Below, piece after piece: positions 39,901 through 52,600 of a stretch of 64,000 bases of DNA. The notes beneath the pieces are model-generated. The model was not told where the DNA came from and searched no databases. It saw nothing but the letters and a program-made list of their open reading frames with translations. Source of the DNA: Strix aluco (lineage: Eukaryota > Chordata > Aves > Strigiformes > Strigidae); NCBI RefSeq assembly GCF_031877795.1, contig NC_133971.1:50273642-50337641 (forward strand). The letters are read 5' to 3'. A program made the position numbers and the translations under genes. The first letter of the stretch is position 1. Every line of letters begins with the position of its first letter.

Positions 39901-40560
39901 ATATTCTGCTTTTGAGCTATCTCAACTATCAGCCAATGCTTAAATGCAATCTGAATAAAACCAGTGTGTGTAAATGAAAACAGCAAAGATTTGAGGGTTA
40001 ACTGTAAGTGGATAATGTCTGCCTTAGAGGTGGGGTGTATACTTGGTAAAGCATCTGCTATCTCACTTTAATCCACACATGTAAATCTATCAGAGCCTTC
40101 AGTATCTGCATTTTGGGTACCTCTGTCCTGTGAAATCCATGGTCCTCAAACAGATGCCCAGGCTTCTCATATAGTGCTGAGAACGGAGTTCACGGGCTCC
40201 ACAAGCTGACTCAGTAGCCGCCTCGTTGAGGCTAGAGGATTACAAAGTAGCATCCCAGTGTGGTGGTTCTTTTAGCATTAGGTACTTCATGCATGTCAGG
40301 CCCCTTTTCCAGAGGAGCAAAATGGCAGGCCAGACGCACCCCATCACAAGTTCATTCTCCTGCCTGGGAGCTTGGAGCTAAGGTTTGTTTTTTTTTCCCT
40401 ACACTGCCTGATTTACCACAGAACTTAAAATGAATATAAGGATGGAGTTTATCTTTGATTTCTTCTTTCGAATCTTACTTTGTAAAAATAACTATTTACT
40501 GGAGTAGAACTTAAAGCCGACATTCCTGCAGGCAGTGTGAGCACTTTAATGGGTACTTTA
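36950..40560. other. AT-rich DNA upstream of the TMED7 CpG island
   Basis: No exon or clear repeat recognised. The sequence grows richer in GC after about 40,140. Distal regulatory elements of TMED7 could lie here but none can be named from sequence. Confidence 0.45.
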
Positions 40561-40669
40561 TGAATGTTTAACGACCTGAAGCAGAGCTCAAGCAGAACTC
40601 TTCAGATTCATTCCTGTGTATTCCACTTCTTGAGGACGGGGAGTACTGAGGTTGCTTTTCACTTCTGTT

Positions 40670-41480
40670 CGGCGGTAAGAGCCCGCTATTTCAGCTCTAG
40701 GCCTCACAGGGCCCTGAAGACAATCTCACCGCCGGTAACTCCATTCCACGGACGCAGAGCCAGAGCTCCCGACACCGCGGGAAACGCTGCCCGCGCCCGA
40801 CAGGGCCCCCGCCCGACAGGGCCCGCGCTCTTCCCACTGCACACCGCGCCCGCACAGCCACCAGCGGGAGGGGCGCGCTCCCCCGGAAGCGCTCCCGGAG
40901 GGCGACCCCGCCCCGCGCGGGTGCTTCCGGGTGGCAGCGCGTCTCTCCGCTCGGCACCTCCGCCACGCCGGCGCTGCCGCCTCCCGCCGGGCCGTCCTCT
41001 CCCCCGGGCCGTCCTCTCCCCCCTACTCCCGCTCCGCCTCGCTCTGCGTCCGTTCCCCTCCCGCGCCTCTCCCCGCGCCGGGCGATGCCGCTGCGGGGCT
41101 CCCGGGCCGCGGGGCCGTGGGGGCGGCTGCCGCTGTGGCTTCTGGTGGCGATGGCGGCCTGTGGCGCGCGGGCCTCCGAGATCACCTTCGAGCTGCCCGA
41201 CAATGCCAAGCAGTGCTTCTACGAGGAGATCGCCCAGGGCACCAAGTGCACCCTCGAGTTCCAGGTAGCCGGGCGGCCGGGGGCGGCCTCACGGGGAAGC
41301 GCCGCCCCGGGCCTGGGCGCGCCCGCGCCGCGCTGGCGGAGCTGGGCCCCAGGCCGGAGCCCGGCCCGCCGCCGGGGAGCGGTGGCTGAGGGGCTTGTGC
41401 TGGCCGGGGAGCCTCTCAGCTTCGCTCATTTACTGCGCGGCGCTCGTCTGCTCTGAGCGGTTACGGAGAGCGCCTGGTGC
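40670..41480 (+). promoter_or_regulatory. CpG-island promoter of TMED7
   Basis: Dense CpG sequence spanning the first exon, with no TATA box in the expected place. Two inverted ETS-type sites, CCGGAAG (40,883-40,889) and CTTCCGG (40,924-40,930), stand about 160-200 bases before the start codon, typical of housekeeping CpG promoters. Two short tandem duplications are present: a 14-base unit with 16-base period (40,795-40,824) and a 17-base unit repeated twice (about 40,989-41,022) in the likely 5' UTR. The island extends on both sides, so divergent antisense transcription is possible but not shown. The transcription start site is not determined. Confidence 0.8.
41085..41264 (+). CDS. TMED7: TMED7 coding exon 1
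   Basis: Residues 1-60: signal peptide plus the start of the GOLD domain ([20 protein letters not shown]). Ends CAG with donor GTAGCC at 41,265. Phase 0. Confidence 0.96.
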
Positions 41481-44400
41481 GGGAGCAGCGGTTGAAGCCA
41501 ATGTAGAGTTTTCAGCTCAGCTAAGGAAATAGTGCATGCTGTCGTTCGCTCTGCGGAAGCGGCGGGGAAGCAAGAGTTTAGTTCAGAGCTAAGTAAGACA
41601 TGTAAGGCTGGCCTCGAAAACTGACTGTTTTACCGTGATCATTGTCATGCAGTGTCCCAACTGAACAGTGGAGAATACCTAAAACACGCCTGCCCAACAA
41701 GATGCCGTGAAAGTAATTTCCTTGTGGTTAGTGAAGCATTTGCATGATGAGCACGATACAATTTAAGGAGCTAATGGTTCTTATTTCAGAGTATGGTTCA
41801 AGTTGGGTTCACATAGCAAACAGTAAGAAAGTCATGGAGTAGGTATGCGGTACTGGCAAAGTGTCCTGGGCATGTAGCAAGATGGGAGTCTTACAAAAAA
41901 TAAACCATGCAGGCGACCAACATCTTACTGAAGACTATGGTTAACGTGCACGTACTAAGTGAGGCTGCACAGTTTTTCTTACTTTTGCCAGTTTCTAACA
42001 GTTTGAATTTGCAGCAATCATGGTAGAGCATGCTGTTTGGGTTTGAGATGTATCGAGTAAACAACTCTGACAGTTTTGGTGCCTCTGGGTGTGTCAGCAG
42101 GGTTGGAACCTTTCAGTCTGTCACTTCACCAGCTGAAGTGACAGACAGCACAGTAGCAGCATAAGAGAGAAATCATCCTTGAAGATGGGAGTCACAGTTG
42201 CGATTAGGGGCTTTTGAAGAAGCTGTGTACTTTAATGGTCCAACTTGTTGAAGTCCCATTTTTTTTTTTTTCCCATCTGTTGTCCCACCTTAGTATTTTG
42301 GAAAACATTGCTGCCAAGTAGTGGTCCTTGTTACTCTGTCCTACCTCTTCTTAGATATGTTTTTCCCTACCCAAATGTTTCTTTTCCTTCCGTGTTATTT
42401 TCATAAAGTCTTTTCTGTGCAGTACTTTCCCCCCTGTTTTGAAGTGGGTATCACTAGACGTTGCTGGACAGATAAGCCTGCCCTTGTTACTTTTGTCGGT
42501 GATCAGAACAGGAGTAGCATTGGTAAAAGGAAAGTTTGGATTTGACCAGCCACTGGTAGACTGAAATGCTGTGTGCATGTCCTTTGGGAGTATGTCTTAA
42601 GCGCTGAGAGGAGGCTCAAGCAAGGCCTGTGGGAAAGAATGTCAGGGGAACTTTAAAGCTCTGGCAAATCTTTAGCATGTATATGTAAACTGGCCCTTTC
42701 AGTGTGAGTGACTTTCATGTAATCAAGCACACCTCTGTCAAATTTGAGATCATACTTCAAAAATGAACCATTGTTTCTTTATAGAAAATCTTATTTTTGT
42801 TTTTCCTTCCAACCAGGTAAGCATTTTTGTATGAAAAACCCAACTAGATGCAGACATCCAGGAAGAGACATCCAGGGATCCAGACATCCACAAATTTTTT
42901 TTCTCTTTGTATCCTGTCATCACATTTTTGGAAAAACTGTGAAGATAATTGCTTGCCAACTGAATATTTTTAAAACTTCCGGTTTGCAGAGTAGCTGCTG
43001 CTCAGATCTCATGTTATTTCAGTTGTGCCATTAACATTATCATTTTAATAACTTGATCCCTAAGTAAACTGATATGAGTTTAAATAATACTATGTGAACT
43101 GAAGTGCAGATATTCAGATACTAAAATATTTCAGTGATTTCTACATGCATATAAAAGGGACATGCCTTTAGATAGAAGTCTCTTCCTTTGTCAGCATGCT
43201 TTATCTTAAAAGCAAAAAGTTTGGAGCAAGCATTAAGGGTAAAACTGCTATCTTAAGAGTCGTCAGAACACCAAGTTATGAATACCTAAGCTACCACTTA
43301 GTCTTTGTGTAGAGGTGGGATAGCTAGTTTACAGAGCAATATGCTGTAGATCAACAATAATCAAAGCCTGGAAAAAAGCTCTTGAGACAATCATGAGAAG
43401 TTTTGAGTCACTTGTAGGCATTATCCAGATATGCTGGTTCTGGGAGGAAATGCTGTGATTAACTGTGCAGGAGGGAGGCAGCAGACCTCCCAGAACATTG
43501 CTCTGTTCACTAGCAGACCTGAAGATGAGCCATGTTGAAATACCTGTTCTACTGGTCAAATGCCATTCCTGCAGCCTAAAGCAACTTGTGCTAATAACAT
43601 AGTTACGCTCCTTTGGCCCTACAGAAAGGAGCAGTCTTACTGCATTTTAGCAATCTTAGCCCACTAAATCAATTCCATGGAGTTGTGGATACAGCAAGTG
43701 GTTGATTTGTTACAGTAATGCCTTTGCTGCCCCATCAAGTTTCATGTACTGTAGCCTTTGCTGTTGTACAATTATTTATAACAAAGTAACAAAAATTGCC
43801 CCTAAATGGTTTGTAAATATAGCTGACATTACATATTCTGAAACTAAAGTATTTTGAATAGTGTTCTGTGTGTCTTCCATAAGTAAATAATTTTGCAGGC
43901 TTGCTTTGAAAGATTTTCAAATTAATGCATTATATTTTAAAAACATTTGTTAAAGCAAAAAATTTTGCAGTGCCACTTGACAAATCATACTTCTTAGAAG
44001 AAATGTATAAATGTCTGTTTTGTTAAGAAGACACTTTCTTGGTTTTTGTTTTCAGGTGATCACTGGAGGTCATTATGATGTTGACTGTCGGTTGGAAGAT
44101 CCTGATGGCATTGTATTGTATAAAGAGATGAAGAAACAATACGATAGCTTCACGTTTACTGCATCCAGAAATGGGACATACAAATTCTGCTTCAGCAACG
44201 AATTCTCTACTTTCACACACAAAACTGTGTACTTTGATTTCCAGGTTGGAGAAGATCCACCACTGTTTCCTAGTGAGAACAGAGTAACTGCACTTACCCA
44301 GGTAAAATGCTGTTGTGTTTGACAGTAGCTGTCAGATGGAGGCAATGTTTTTTCAAGTTCAGCTGCATTAGATATCTATATCACTTTTGAAAATCAGTGC

Positions 44401-46938
44401 ATTGGAGCTTTTAAAATAATCTGAATTACTACAAATAAGTTTTCTTGAGATAGGATTTATAGAACACAGGACAGATCTGAGGAGGAGTCACCAAATGCTT
44501 AAGAGAAAATTAGGATAGTAACTTAAACTCTAGGCCACTATTTTATTTTTTTTTTTTTTAAGGGAACTTCCTTTTAATGCCATAGTTGTGTGGATTTCAC
44601 AAACTGTAGATATCAGTGGATCAGGGTTTTAAAAATTTCCAAACTTTGGAGAAACTTTGAGAATTGTTTTTGTATTTAAAATTCATTTTTATACTTTAAA
44701 CTGGTTTTATATTTAAAATCGCAGGGTCTTTTTTGGGGGGAGTACTTAAGCTGACCTCTCACATAACTTCCGTTTTTGAAATGGAAAAGAAGATTCTAGC
44801 AAAATAAACAAATTAACAAAATCAGCCATATTTGGCTGGCTTTTAGATATTTGCCCTTCCTAAGAGACTACAAAGTGTTGGAGCATTATTATTATAATAT
44901 TCTCAAGATTTTGCAGTTTTGTACCACCTCTACCCAATATAAATCCATCACAGCTTCCCTTGGAATACTTGCTTCATGAATTCCCACTAATGTCCTTAGA
45001 TTATAACCATCACTAAACCTCACTTTAAACAACCATTAAAGAATGCTGGACATGGGTGCTATTTTGCTAGTCAGGACTCAACAGTATAAATACTGCTTCC
45101 CAAATGCCAATCTCACTTGAATTTAGCTCCCATAAGTCTGGAGTAGCTGAGATGTGTAATCACTTGCTGTGAATTCAACTACAGCTCTTACCTCTTTCTT
45201 CTTGTCACTCTTCTGCTCCGCTTTATTTTTATTATGATTCTTAATCCTCTATCTTTCCATCTCTTTTCCTTACTTCAGTCTTAATTCTGTTCAGTCTGTG
45301 TGTTCTGTTATGTCTGGCTTTTCTTTTGCTGTCTTGGCATCAGCAGAGGGATTTTGAGAACACAGAACACGCACTTCCTGGGTCTCGCATCTTCTGCAGT
45401 CCCTTGCAGCCTGTAGGAGAAGATGTGTAAAAAAATAGTTTATCACTGGATTGTAGCACACGCAATGCAAAGAAGGTATTTAGGAAATCGGAAGGTTAAT
45501 TTTCAAAGAGTACAGCACGTCTTTGCTAAGAAGATTCTTGTTGCAGTTTTCTTGAGGCTTGTAACATGACCAAATTTGGGCAGCCTTTCATGGGGACAGT
45601 AGGTGAAGCCATAAAATCAGAATGACTTTGTGTTTAAATCTCTTGTGCAGACTAGGAGAGCTCTATAATTTATCAGTGAGACCAATGGCAGAACTTAATT
45701 TGGAAAACCTCTTCCTGAATTCTGTTGAGAAGAATATCTTAGACTTGTTCAGACACCTGTCTTGAAAGTCATCAATGTGTAAAGATGGTTAGACAGATAC
45801 AAGTAACTGAGAGTGGTCATATCAGGGTGTTAAACATTTTCTTTTATAATAGTTTGTGATGTTTGATCTTCAGGAAATACTAATTTTAAGCCATGAAACA
45901 GAAAACCAAATTGTGGCTAGAAATCAAGTATTTTGAAGATCTATTGGTTAATGTCTTGGTGATCAAAACACAGTGAGGAGTACTGACTTTTACTTACAGC
46001 AGATAAACTGGAAGAAGCTTACATGAAAAATGATCTAGGGCTTGAAAAGCTGGTAATACTTTTTTAATGAAAAATGACAGGAAGTTGGGCAATTTGTTAT
46101 TATGTTATGGAGCATTTGGGAACGCTGAAAGGTAACAGAATTGTCCTTTCTCTAACCACTTTTTGTGTACCAGACTAAGAGAAGGGTCTCTTGCCAAAGA
46201 ACATGTTGAGTTCAGTAATGTAGATTTTAGGATGTTGTACAACTTCAGTGAGAATTATGCAATGAAGCATGCCATACTTTGAAACACAGAAGCATTTAGT
46301 ATATCCTATATACATCTTCATGTTATAAGCAACTGCTTATTTTCCTGATATGTGTGGAATTAACTACTGGGGGATCACTGACACTTCAAAAGAGTTTCTA
46401 ATGTTCATTTTGAACCCAGACGTACATGAACTTAAGACTTGTTGTTCTCAGAGCCCGGCGCTTTTTATTCAATCTGCGGTTTTACACGCTTCTGTATTTA
46501 AGAGTCTGTCACCATCCTGTCTGTAGAGTTTGATTAAATTAAATTTTACTGCTTTTACAGTATTTCAGTCTTGACAATGGACTGAGGTAACCCTTCGCTT
46601 GCAGGGGTTAAATCCTAATTTTAAATATGAAACCACAAAACTTTGCAGAAAAAGCACTAGAAGGGTTCTTAATTGTGGTATGTATTTGTTTGCTTCTCTA
46701 GATGGAGTCTGCGTGTGTTTCAATTCATGAAGCTTTGAAGTCTGTCATCGATTATCAGACTCACTTCCGCTTGAGGGAAGCACAGGGCCGCAGCAGAGCA
46801 GAGGATTTAAACACGAGAGTGGCCTACTGGTCAATAGGGGAAGCAATCATTCTTCTTGTTGTTAGTATTGGGCAGGTATTTCTTCTCAAAAGCTTCTTCT
46901 CTGATAAAAGAACCACAACAACCCGTGTTGGATCATAA
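41085..46938 (+). CDS. TMED7: Transmembrane emp24 domain-containing protein 7 (p24 gamma-3), three coding exons
   Basis: TMED7 is a type I membrane protein of the p24 family. It cycles between ER and Golgi in COPI and COPII vesicles as part of hetero-oligomeric cargo-receptor complexes, and has also been linked to TLR4 traffic. Coding exons: 41,085-41,264, 44,056-44,301 and 46,702-46,938 including TAA. All introns are GT-AG and phase 0, giving 220 aa against about 224 in human. The protein shows a signal peptide (1-30, cleavage likely before SEITFELP), a GOLD domain (about 42-124) with Cys44 and Cys105 as the expected disulfide, an N-glycosylation sequon Asn99-Gly-Thr, a luminal helical region (about 143-183), a transmembrane segment (about 186-205) and a short tail [16 protein letters not shown] with the FF coat-binding motif. 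The start ATG has G at -3 and lies in the CpG island. The mature part is almost identical to mammalian TMED7 from memory; only the signal peptide differs freely. The gene appears intact. Confidence 0.97.
41265..44055 (+). other. TMED7 intron 1
   Basis: 2.8 kb, GT-AG, with acceptor 'tggtttttgttttcag'. It is GC-rich at its first 200 bases and AT-rich afterwards. It contains a perfect 13-bp inverted repeat (42,116-42,146) and three nearby copies of 'agacatcca' at about 42,852-42,890. No other gene is recognised. Confidence 0.9.
42116..42146. repeat. Perfect 13-bp inverted repeat with 5-base loop
   Basis: The arm gtctgtcacttca pairs exactly with tgaagtgacagac across the loop ccagc. It would form a stable 31-nt RNA hairpin in the TMED7 primary transcript. 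It is too short for a classical microRNA precursor. Confidence 0.9.
44056..44301 (+). CDS. TMED7: TMED7 coding exon 2
   Basis: Residues 61-142, the bulk of the GOLD domain ([18 protein letters not shown] to [12 protein letters not shown]), including the Asn99 sequon and Cys105. Acceptor TTTTCAG before 44,056, donor GTAAAA at 44,302. Both ends phase 0. Confidence 0.97.
44302..46701 (+). other. TMED7 intron 2
   Basis: 2.4 kb, GT-AG, AT-rich, acceptor 'ttgcttctctag'. I see no nested gene or clear repeat in it. Confidence 0.9.
46702..46938 (+). CDS. TMED7: TMED7 coding exon 3 and stop
   Basis: Residues 143-220: luminal helix ([19 protein letters not shown]), transmembrane segment ([14 protein letters not shown]) and cytosolic tail ending TTTTRVGS, followed by TAA. 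This is the longest conserved stretch of the p24 gamma family. Confidence 0.97.
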   Translation: MESACVSIHEALKSVIDYQTHFRLREAQGRSRAEDLNTRVAYWSIGEAIILLVVSIGQVFLLKSFFSDKRTTTTRVGS

Positions 46939-49640
46939 CTGGTAGTGGTAATGCTTCAGGTCATTGTGCGCTACTCATCTGTAAAAATTAACTGTTCTCC
47001 AATTAATTGTAGGTACCTGAACGATCTGAATATATGCAACATTCAAATGTGTCTCCCCCTCATCCCTTAAAAATCACAAAACAAATCCAGAAAGTTATGA
47101 AAGGGACACGATTTGAAATACTTTGAAAATATTTTGGAACTTAAGTGTTTTCTGATTCCTGTATTAAATATCTGGCAGTGACCAGCCTCTCTTTATTTCT
47201 ACTGATTTTAATCCAAACTGAGTTTGATTTTTACTAGTCAGATTAGCCATCTGCAGTGTAACACTTTAAAATAACCCAACAGTGTAGAGTGTCTGAGAGA
47301 CTATATATATGAAAATTTTATTTTATTTTAATTTTCAGGCTGAATGTATTGGATTATAAAAAAGCAAATGTGATGAACTGTAGTGTACTGTTTTGATTTG
47401 CTGTTAAAAAAAAATAATCCAGTGGTACCCTTTGCTTATTTGTAAAATTGTTGCAAGCTTGACACTGTATCATGGTGCAAATTCTCCATCAGCCTGATAA
47501 GTCTCCATCTCCAAAACTTGCTAAATTTTATACTTGAGTATGTTCGCTTAAACATTATTCTATATTAAAATAAATGCATTTCCTCTTTTACAAAGTTTGT
47601 TTTACTGAACAAATTGTAAGCTGAGACTACTCAGGAAATCCACTTTCTGTATTCAAAAATCCAAATCTCCAAGTTTATTTAAAGAAGATGCAATAAAAGA
47701 GGAAATCTTGTAACTTTGTCACTGAAACTACAGTTTCTGTACTCGTATATGCTGCTGCTGCTTTTTGGATTTAAGACCAGAAGTAGCGTAGTTTGTTAAG
47801 CAGCCCAGCACCAGCACTGGACAAGGTTATATTATGTGTTAGGCACATACAAAGCTTTTTACGAAATTGTTTTCCTATTAAGAGGCCAATTTGATATTGA
47901 TATTGCATTGCACAAGTGCTGTAAATTTTACTTTCCTGTGTGTGGTGCACTGATACATGATGGCCTTGTGCATCTAATTGCCACTCTTTTTTGCTAGTGG
48001 TCAGGAAATGTTTTATTATTTCAGGTTATCTTTTTTGTAGAGTTATAGTTACATGGTTTCCACTGCTCATGTCTTTAATAGCTTATGTACTGTAAAGTCT
48101 TGTTTTATTTGTATGTGGAAGGTAGTAAGTGTACGTACATACAAGTAGCTTGAATTGAGCTGGTCATAGTGAGGCTAAACTCCTTCAAATGGCTCTGAAG
48201 GAGTAAGTAGACTGACCAATTCTTAAATGCACACAAACTAAACTAAGGTGAAAAAAATTGGCATATATTACTGGCTAAATCAAAAGATGCTTCTTAAGTT
48301 CTCAGCAAGCAGAGAAAGAATCCTAAACCCTTACCAATTGTCTGTATTATTTCCAGCAAAAATTTGAAATTACATGTACGGGTGAGGCTTGAGCAGTCTG
48401 AAGAATTGATCTAAGATTACTTAATTTTAAAATCGTGTGATGGCTAAAAAAAAATAAAAGACCATATAGTGTGTTGTGAACTGAATGACTACCCTTTTGA
48501 AAACTGAAGAAAAACCTCAAACGGCTCAAAAATTATTTAAAAGATCATGGGGGTATTAAAGCTTAATGTATGTAAAATTCAGGATTATATGTAACGTTTT
48601 TCTATCCTGTACTGAATTTTAAATACTGCAGTCCCATTTTGGGATGCAAGCTTTTCAGAAATAGTTAGACTCACAAAGATCAGAAAACAAAAAACCTACT
48701 GCTTTCTTCTTCTGATACAAATCTGTGCCTGCACACATAATTCTTGATTGTACCTGTGTGCTTTATTCTTGTGTTTCAGCAACTAACACTCAGTACTTTT
48801 CGTGCTACGTTGCACACAATAAGGAAGCAAGTGATACACTTTGGGTGCAAGTGTCACATGAAAACGTGATTTAATTTTGGTAGTGTCCACTATTATCTTC
48901 TGGAGTTTGAATATCACTTGTGTAGCTTTAATCACAACAAAAGCATTTGTTATAAAGATTGAAATGTGTTGGGTTTTTTCCCCACTGAGTTGTTCTGTGT
49001 GCTGTCAAAATTGATAAACAATGGGGTAAAACAAATAATGATCGGCCATTGCAAACGTTTTTTCTATTCTTTCATAATGTTTGAATGTGTGAAGTGAGAG
49101 GACTGTTAGCTCAATATTACTCCCACTGCAGAGGTTTAGTGAACTTGACTTTTGCATTGAAGTTAGATATCTAAACCAGTCCTGCTGCATAATATGCAGC
49201 AATAGCTTAAGAATGCCTTTATTTTTGTGTTATTAAAAACATGGCACAACTACACATGTTTAAACATAGCTGTATATAGTTTTTAAAAAAAGTGACTGAA
49301 TAGGATATAATAAAACATGCTAACATGCAGTGGGTGAAGAAATGCATTGTGACTTTTGGTTAAAGCTGCATCTTTTTAATATATGAAAAAAATAGTTTGG
49401 TTAACGGTGTGATGCACAAATAAACGCTCTGCGTTAAAGGGGATATAACTATGTTTTTAATTGCTAGAGGCCCTGGGTTTCAGCTATTCCTTGGATGTTT
49501 TATGTTTACAGAACTTCTTTTCATGTCCCGAAATGTCAGTTCTTGTTTTAGTTTGGGGAGGGGGGGAAAAATTGAGTAAGACGAAAAGCAGACCCTGTGA
49601 ATATTGTATGGGAAAATAAAAATTAATATATGAGTGTGGT
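46939..49640 (+). other. TMED7 3' UTR (extent uncertain) with several poly(A) signals
   Basis: AT-rich non-coding sequence after the stop. AATAAA hexamers stand at 47,569-47,574, 47,692-47,697, 49,309-49,314, 49,419-49,424 and 49,615-49,620. The first would give a UTR of about 0.65 kb and the last about 2.7 kb. Mammalian TMED7 uses long 3' UTRs, so alternative polyadenylation is plausible. Which sites are used needs transcript data. Confidence 0.6.
47569..47574 (+). terminator. First candidate poly(A) signal of TMED7
   Basis: Canonical AATAAA about 630 bases after the stop codon, followed within 30 bases by T-rich sequence ('cctcttttacaaagtttgtt'). Confidence 0.5.
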
Positions 49641-52600
49641 CTAATTGTTTTGTTTGCATGTGGGAGTGGGGAGCATTAGTCTTCAAAAAAGCTTTGAATA
49701 ATGATTTAAGTAGTCAACTTGTATTTTAACACATTACAGTTAATCTACCACCTGTCACTTGATCAGGACTTCTGTTGCTGTACATCATGAAGTGTACTGG
49801 TTCACTGCCTTCAGGTCACTGGAAAAACTCAAGTTTCAGCAAGATAGTGTGGTTACTGGCTCTTTGCTCAGCACATTAGCAGTGCAGGTAATAATACTCA
49901 TAGATCTGTTCCCATTGGAGTGGAATTCAAAGTATTTGATTACAGATGCCAGGAATGACTTGGGACCTACTGCATCTTTTTGCATTAATTTTGTAGATAA
50001 AAGGTTATAATATGGGATGATCTAGAAAGGTTCATCCAATTAGTGTTGTCTGATGATGAGATATAAACTTCAAATATGTAGCAACTAAACGTGTGATTGG
50101 AGATACTATGTTGTGTAGCTTCTTGATGAATCTTAGCACATACCAGTTAAGTTTTGAGTAGGCATCATTGCTTTGGGTGGGCACCTTCCGAAATGGCTTT
50201 TTCTTGCTGTTTGTGTTTTGCCCGTGTCAGTTGCTGTACATTCAGAATTTTTCAAGAATATTTACAGTACTTGAATTAAAAAAAGCATTTGTCTAGAAGT
50301 ATGGGTAAGTTTTCCTCTTTCAGTGATGTTATTGTTATGGTCAAGTAGTTGTGTGGGGTTTTTTTAGATGCCTGGCATGTAGGATTTAGAAGTAGCTTAA
50401 GATAACTTCTGGTCTGAAACACTTTTGCACTGAAAGCTGATCATCTGACAAAAAAAGTAAAAAAATTAGGCAAAGGGAAAAGATGAGTCAGTGGATCAGA
50501 TGACTTGTATGATGATGAAGGCTTTTATCAAGGAGGAAGTAGAAATGTGCTCTGGACCACTGCAACCCATTTTAATCAGTTTCTCAGACTGCCTGAGGGC
50601 ACAACTGCAGCAGGGACACCCCAACCTGGATTTTATCACACAACAGCAACAATTGCTGAAATAAACTTTTAAAGCCTGACCCTGAAGTTCTTCAGGGAGT
50701 TACAGTGTAACAAGTCATTGTGCAGAAAGCTGGTATACTGCACCGGGTTACTCTAGGAGAGGTTCTGTGCTTGGTATGTGAGTGAAGTTCATCATGTGAT
50801 GCTTCTTAAGTAGTGTGGGGGTTTGCTTATAGCTATTTTCTACATCTCTAAAGGAAAGCAAGCTTATTGCATATTATATTATCAAGAACTCAGATCTACA
50901 TTGTCTAATGTAACTCTGGAGTCATTGCTATTGACTTCAGAGGTTTTTTGTGTGGGTTTACCTTCAGGTGCCATCAAAGTGTAGCTCCTAATCGTTATTC
51001 TTGATGTGCAAACATTTTGTGCCTTTACTTTCTGACCAATTTGGTGCTTCACAGGAAGAAGCCGTACTCATACAACGGAGAAATCCACCAGTAGGGGGAG
51101 CATCATCTATTGTCAATGATTATTTAAAACTGTTTTAGCGATCCTTGTTGCTGTTACTGAGTTATTTCTCTCAGCCATTGAGTTAGTCTCTATGCATTTA
51201 CAGCTGATGAGTGCTAATTCTGCTTGTCAGTAAGACCACAGATATATTCCTTGAAGTGATTGAAATCTTACAACATCACCTGATTTCTCATTGTTAAAAA
51301 GAGATTAAACTTCTTCTGTACAGCTCAGTGGAGGAGCGCTCCGCCAGGGTGAGATGAAACCAAGAGTTTAAGACGGGCCCTAAATGAGACAGATGTAAAG
51401 TCTTTCTCTCACATACCTCCCCTTGATTTCCATGGTTGTCAAATCAAGTTCCAGAAAAGCAGAGTTAAGATGTGTGCATACTGAGGATGCTACTGGTCTT
51501 GACCAAGTAGTGTTGTGAGACATGAGGGGCAGCGGTGACTGATGTCAGTTTAGGAAATACTCCAGTTACCTGTCAGTGGCGGCTCTCAAAAGGTTCGTTA
51601 TTTGTATTAAAATAATCCATGTTACAAACCTCAGGGCAAGACCTTACGTAAGCGTAAGATTTTACTTTGCAGTACTTCTGAGCGGATTGATTTGACCCAC
51701 TCACCTTCTCCCCTACCTACTGACAAGAGTAAGGACATGTGCACATAGTCTGTTCAGCATCACTGGTGTGCAACACAGCAATTTTAACCAATTCGACTGC
51801 CTTGTGCATCTGTGGCCTGAGTTTCTTAGCATTATGGGCTGTTTTGTTGGTGGGCTAGCAGGAAAAGGAGTGACACTGGGCGTATGCTGTAGCCTTGTTG
51901 CCATCCTCCTGTTTTCAAGATGCAGAGTCCACTGCTGATGAGTCATCTGTGCTGTGGTTTTACCAGAGTGCAGAAACTAATCTTTATAGGAACATCATGT
52001 TCCTGAATTTCTCTGCTATTAACTGAGTGTGTGATTATTAATACAGGCCGTTGAACAAGACTCCCTAAACATTTTCATAGCCTGTATCTCACTGCAAGAC
52101 AGTGTCCGGATCAGAGTGCAGCAAAAGAAGATGCAATACAGCAGGATGTCATCCCTTCAACAGCCTGCACAGTTCAGGTACGTGTTTTGTAGCTGAGTGC
52201 ATTTAGTTGGTGTGCTTCAATGTCACAAGCCCCTGCGAGCCACGTGTGACAGGGCATGGTGGAGTATTCATTTTGTTTTCTCTATGAAGAAACAGGGCAA
52301 AATTTTCCATCAAGGACCCTGTGTGCTGTACATAACCTGGGCTGTAATACATATGCAAAACTTCTTTTGCTGCATTTGTTTTTGACACTGGCTTCTGAGC
52401 ATTTAGCAGTGCCATATTGTTTAAATTAGCAAGCAACTTTATGCAAACTTGTTTTCTGCTAAGAAAAGGAAAGAGATGAAGAGGAAAATTTAGTCAGTTG
52501 AAACATGATCAGTTTGCAAGTGGATGCTAATTTGCTCTTCTAATTAGTCATGAGCTAGTTCTGATTCAAAACCCATATAAGTGCATTAGTGCAGCCAGAG

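Noticed and set aside
40564-41389. Frames of 234, 170 and 152 codons across the TMED7 CpG island
   Set aside because: CpG-island composition opens all frames; only the frame from 41,085 matches a protein family.
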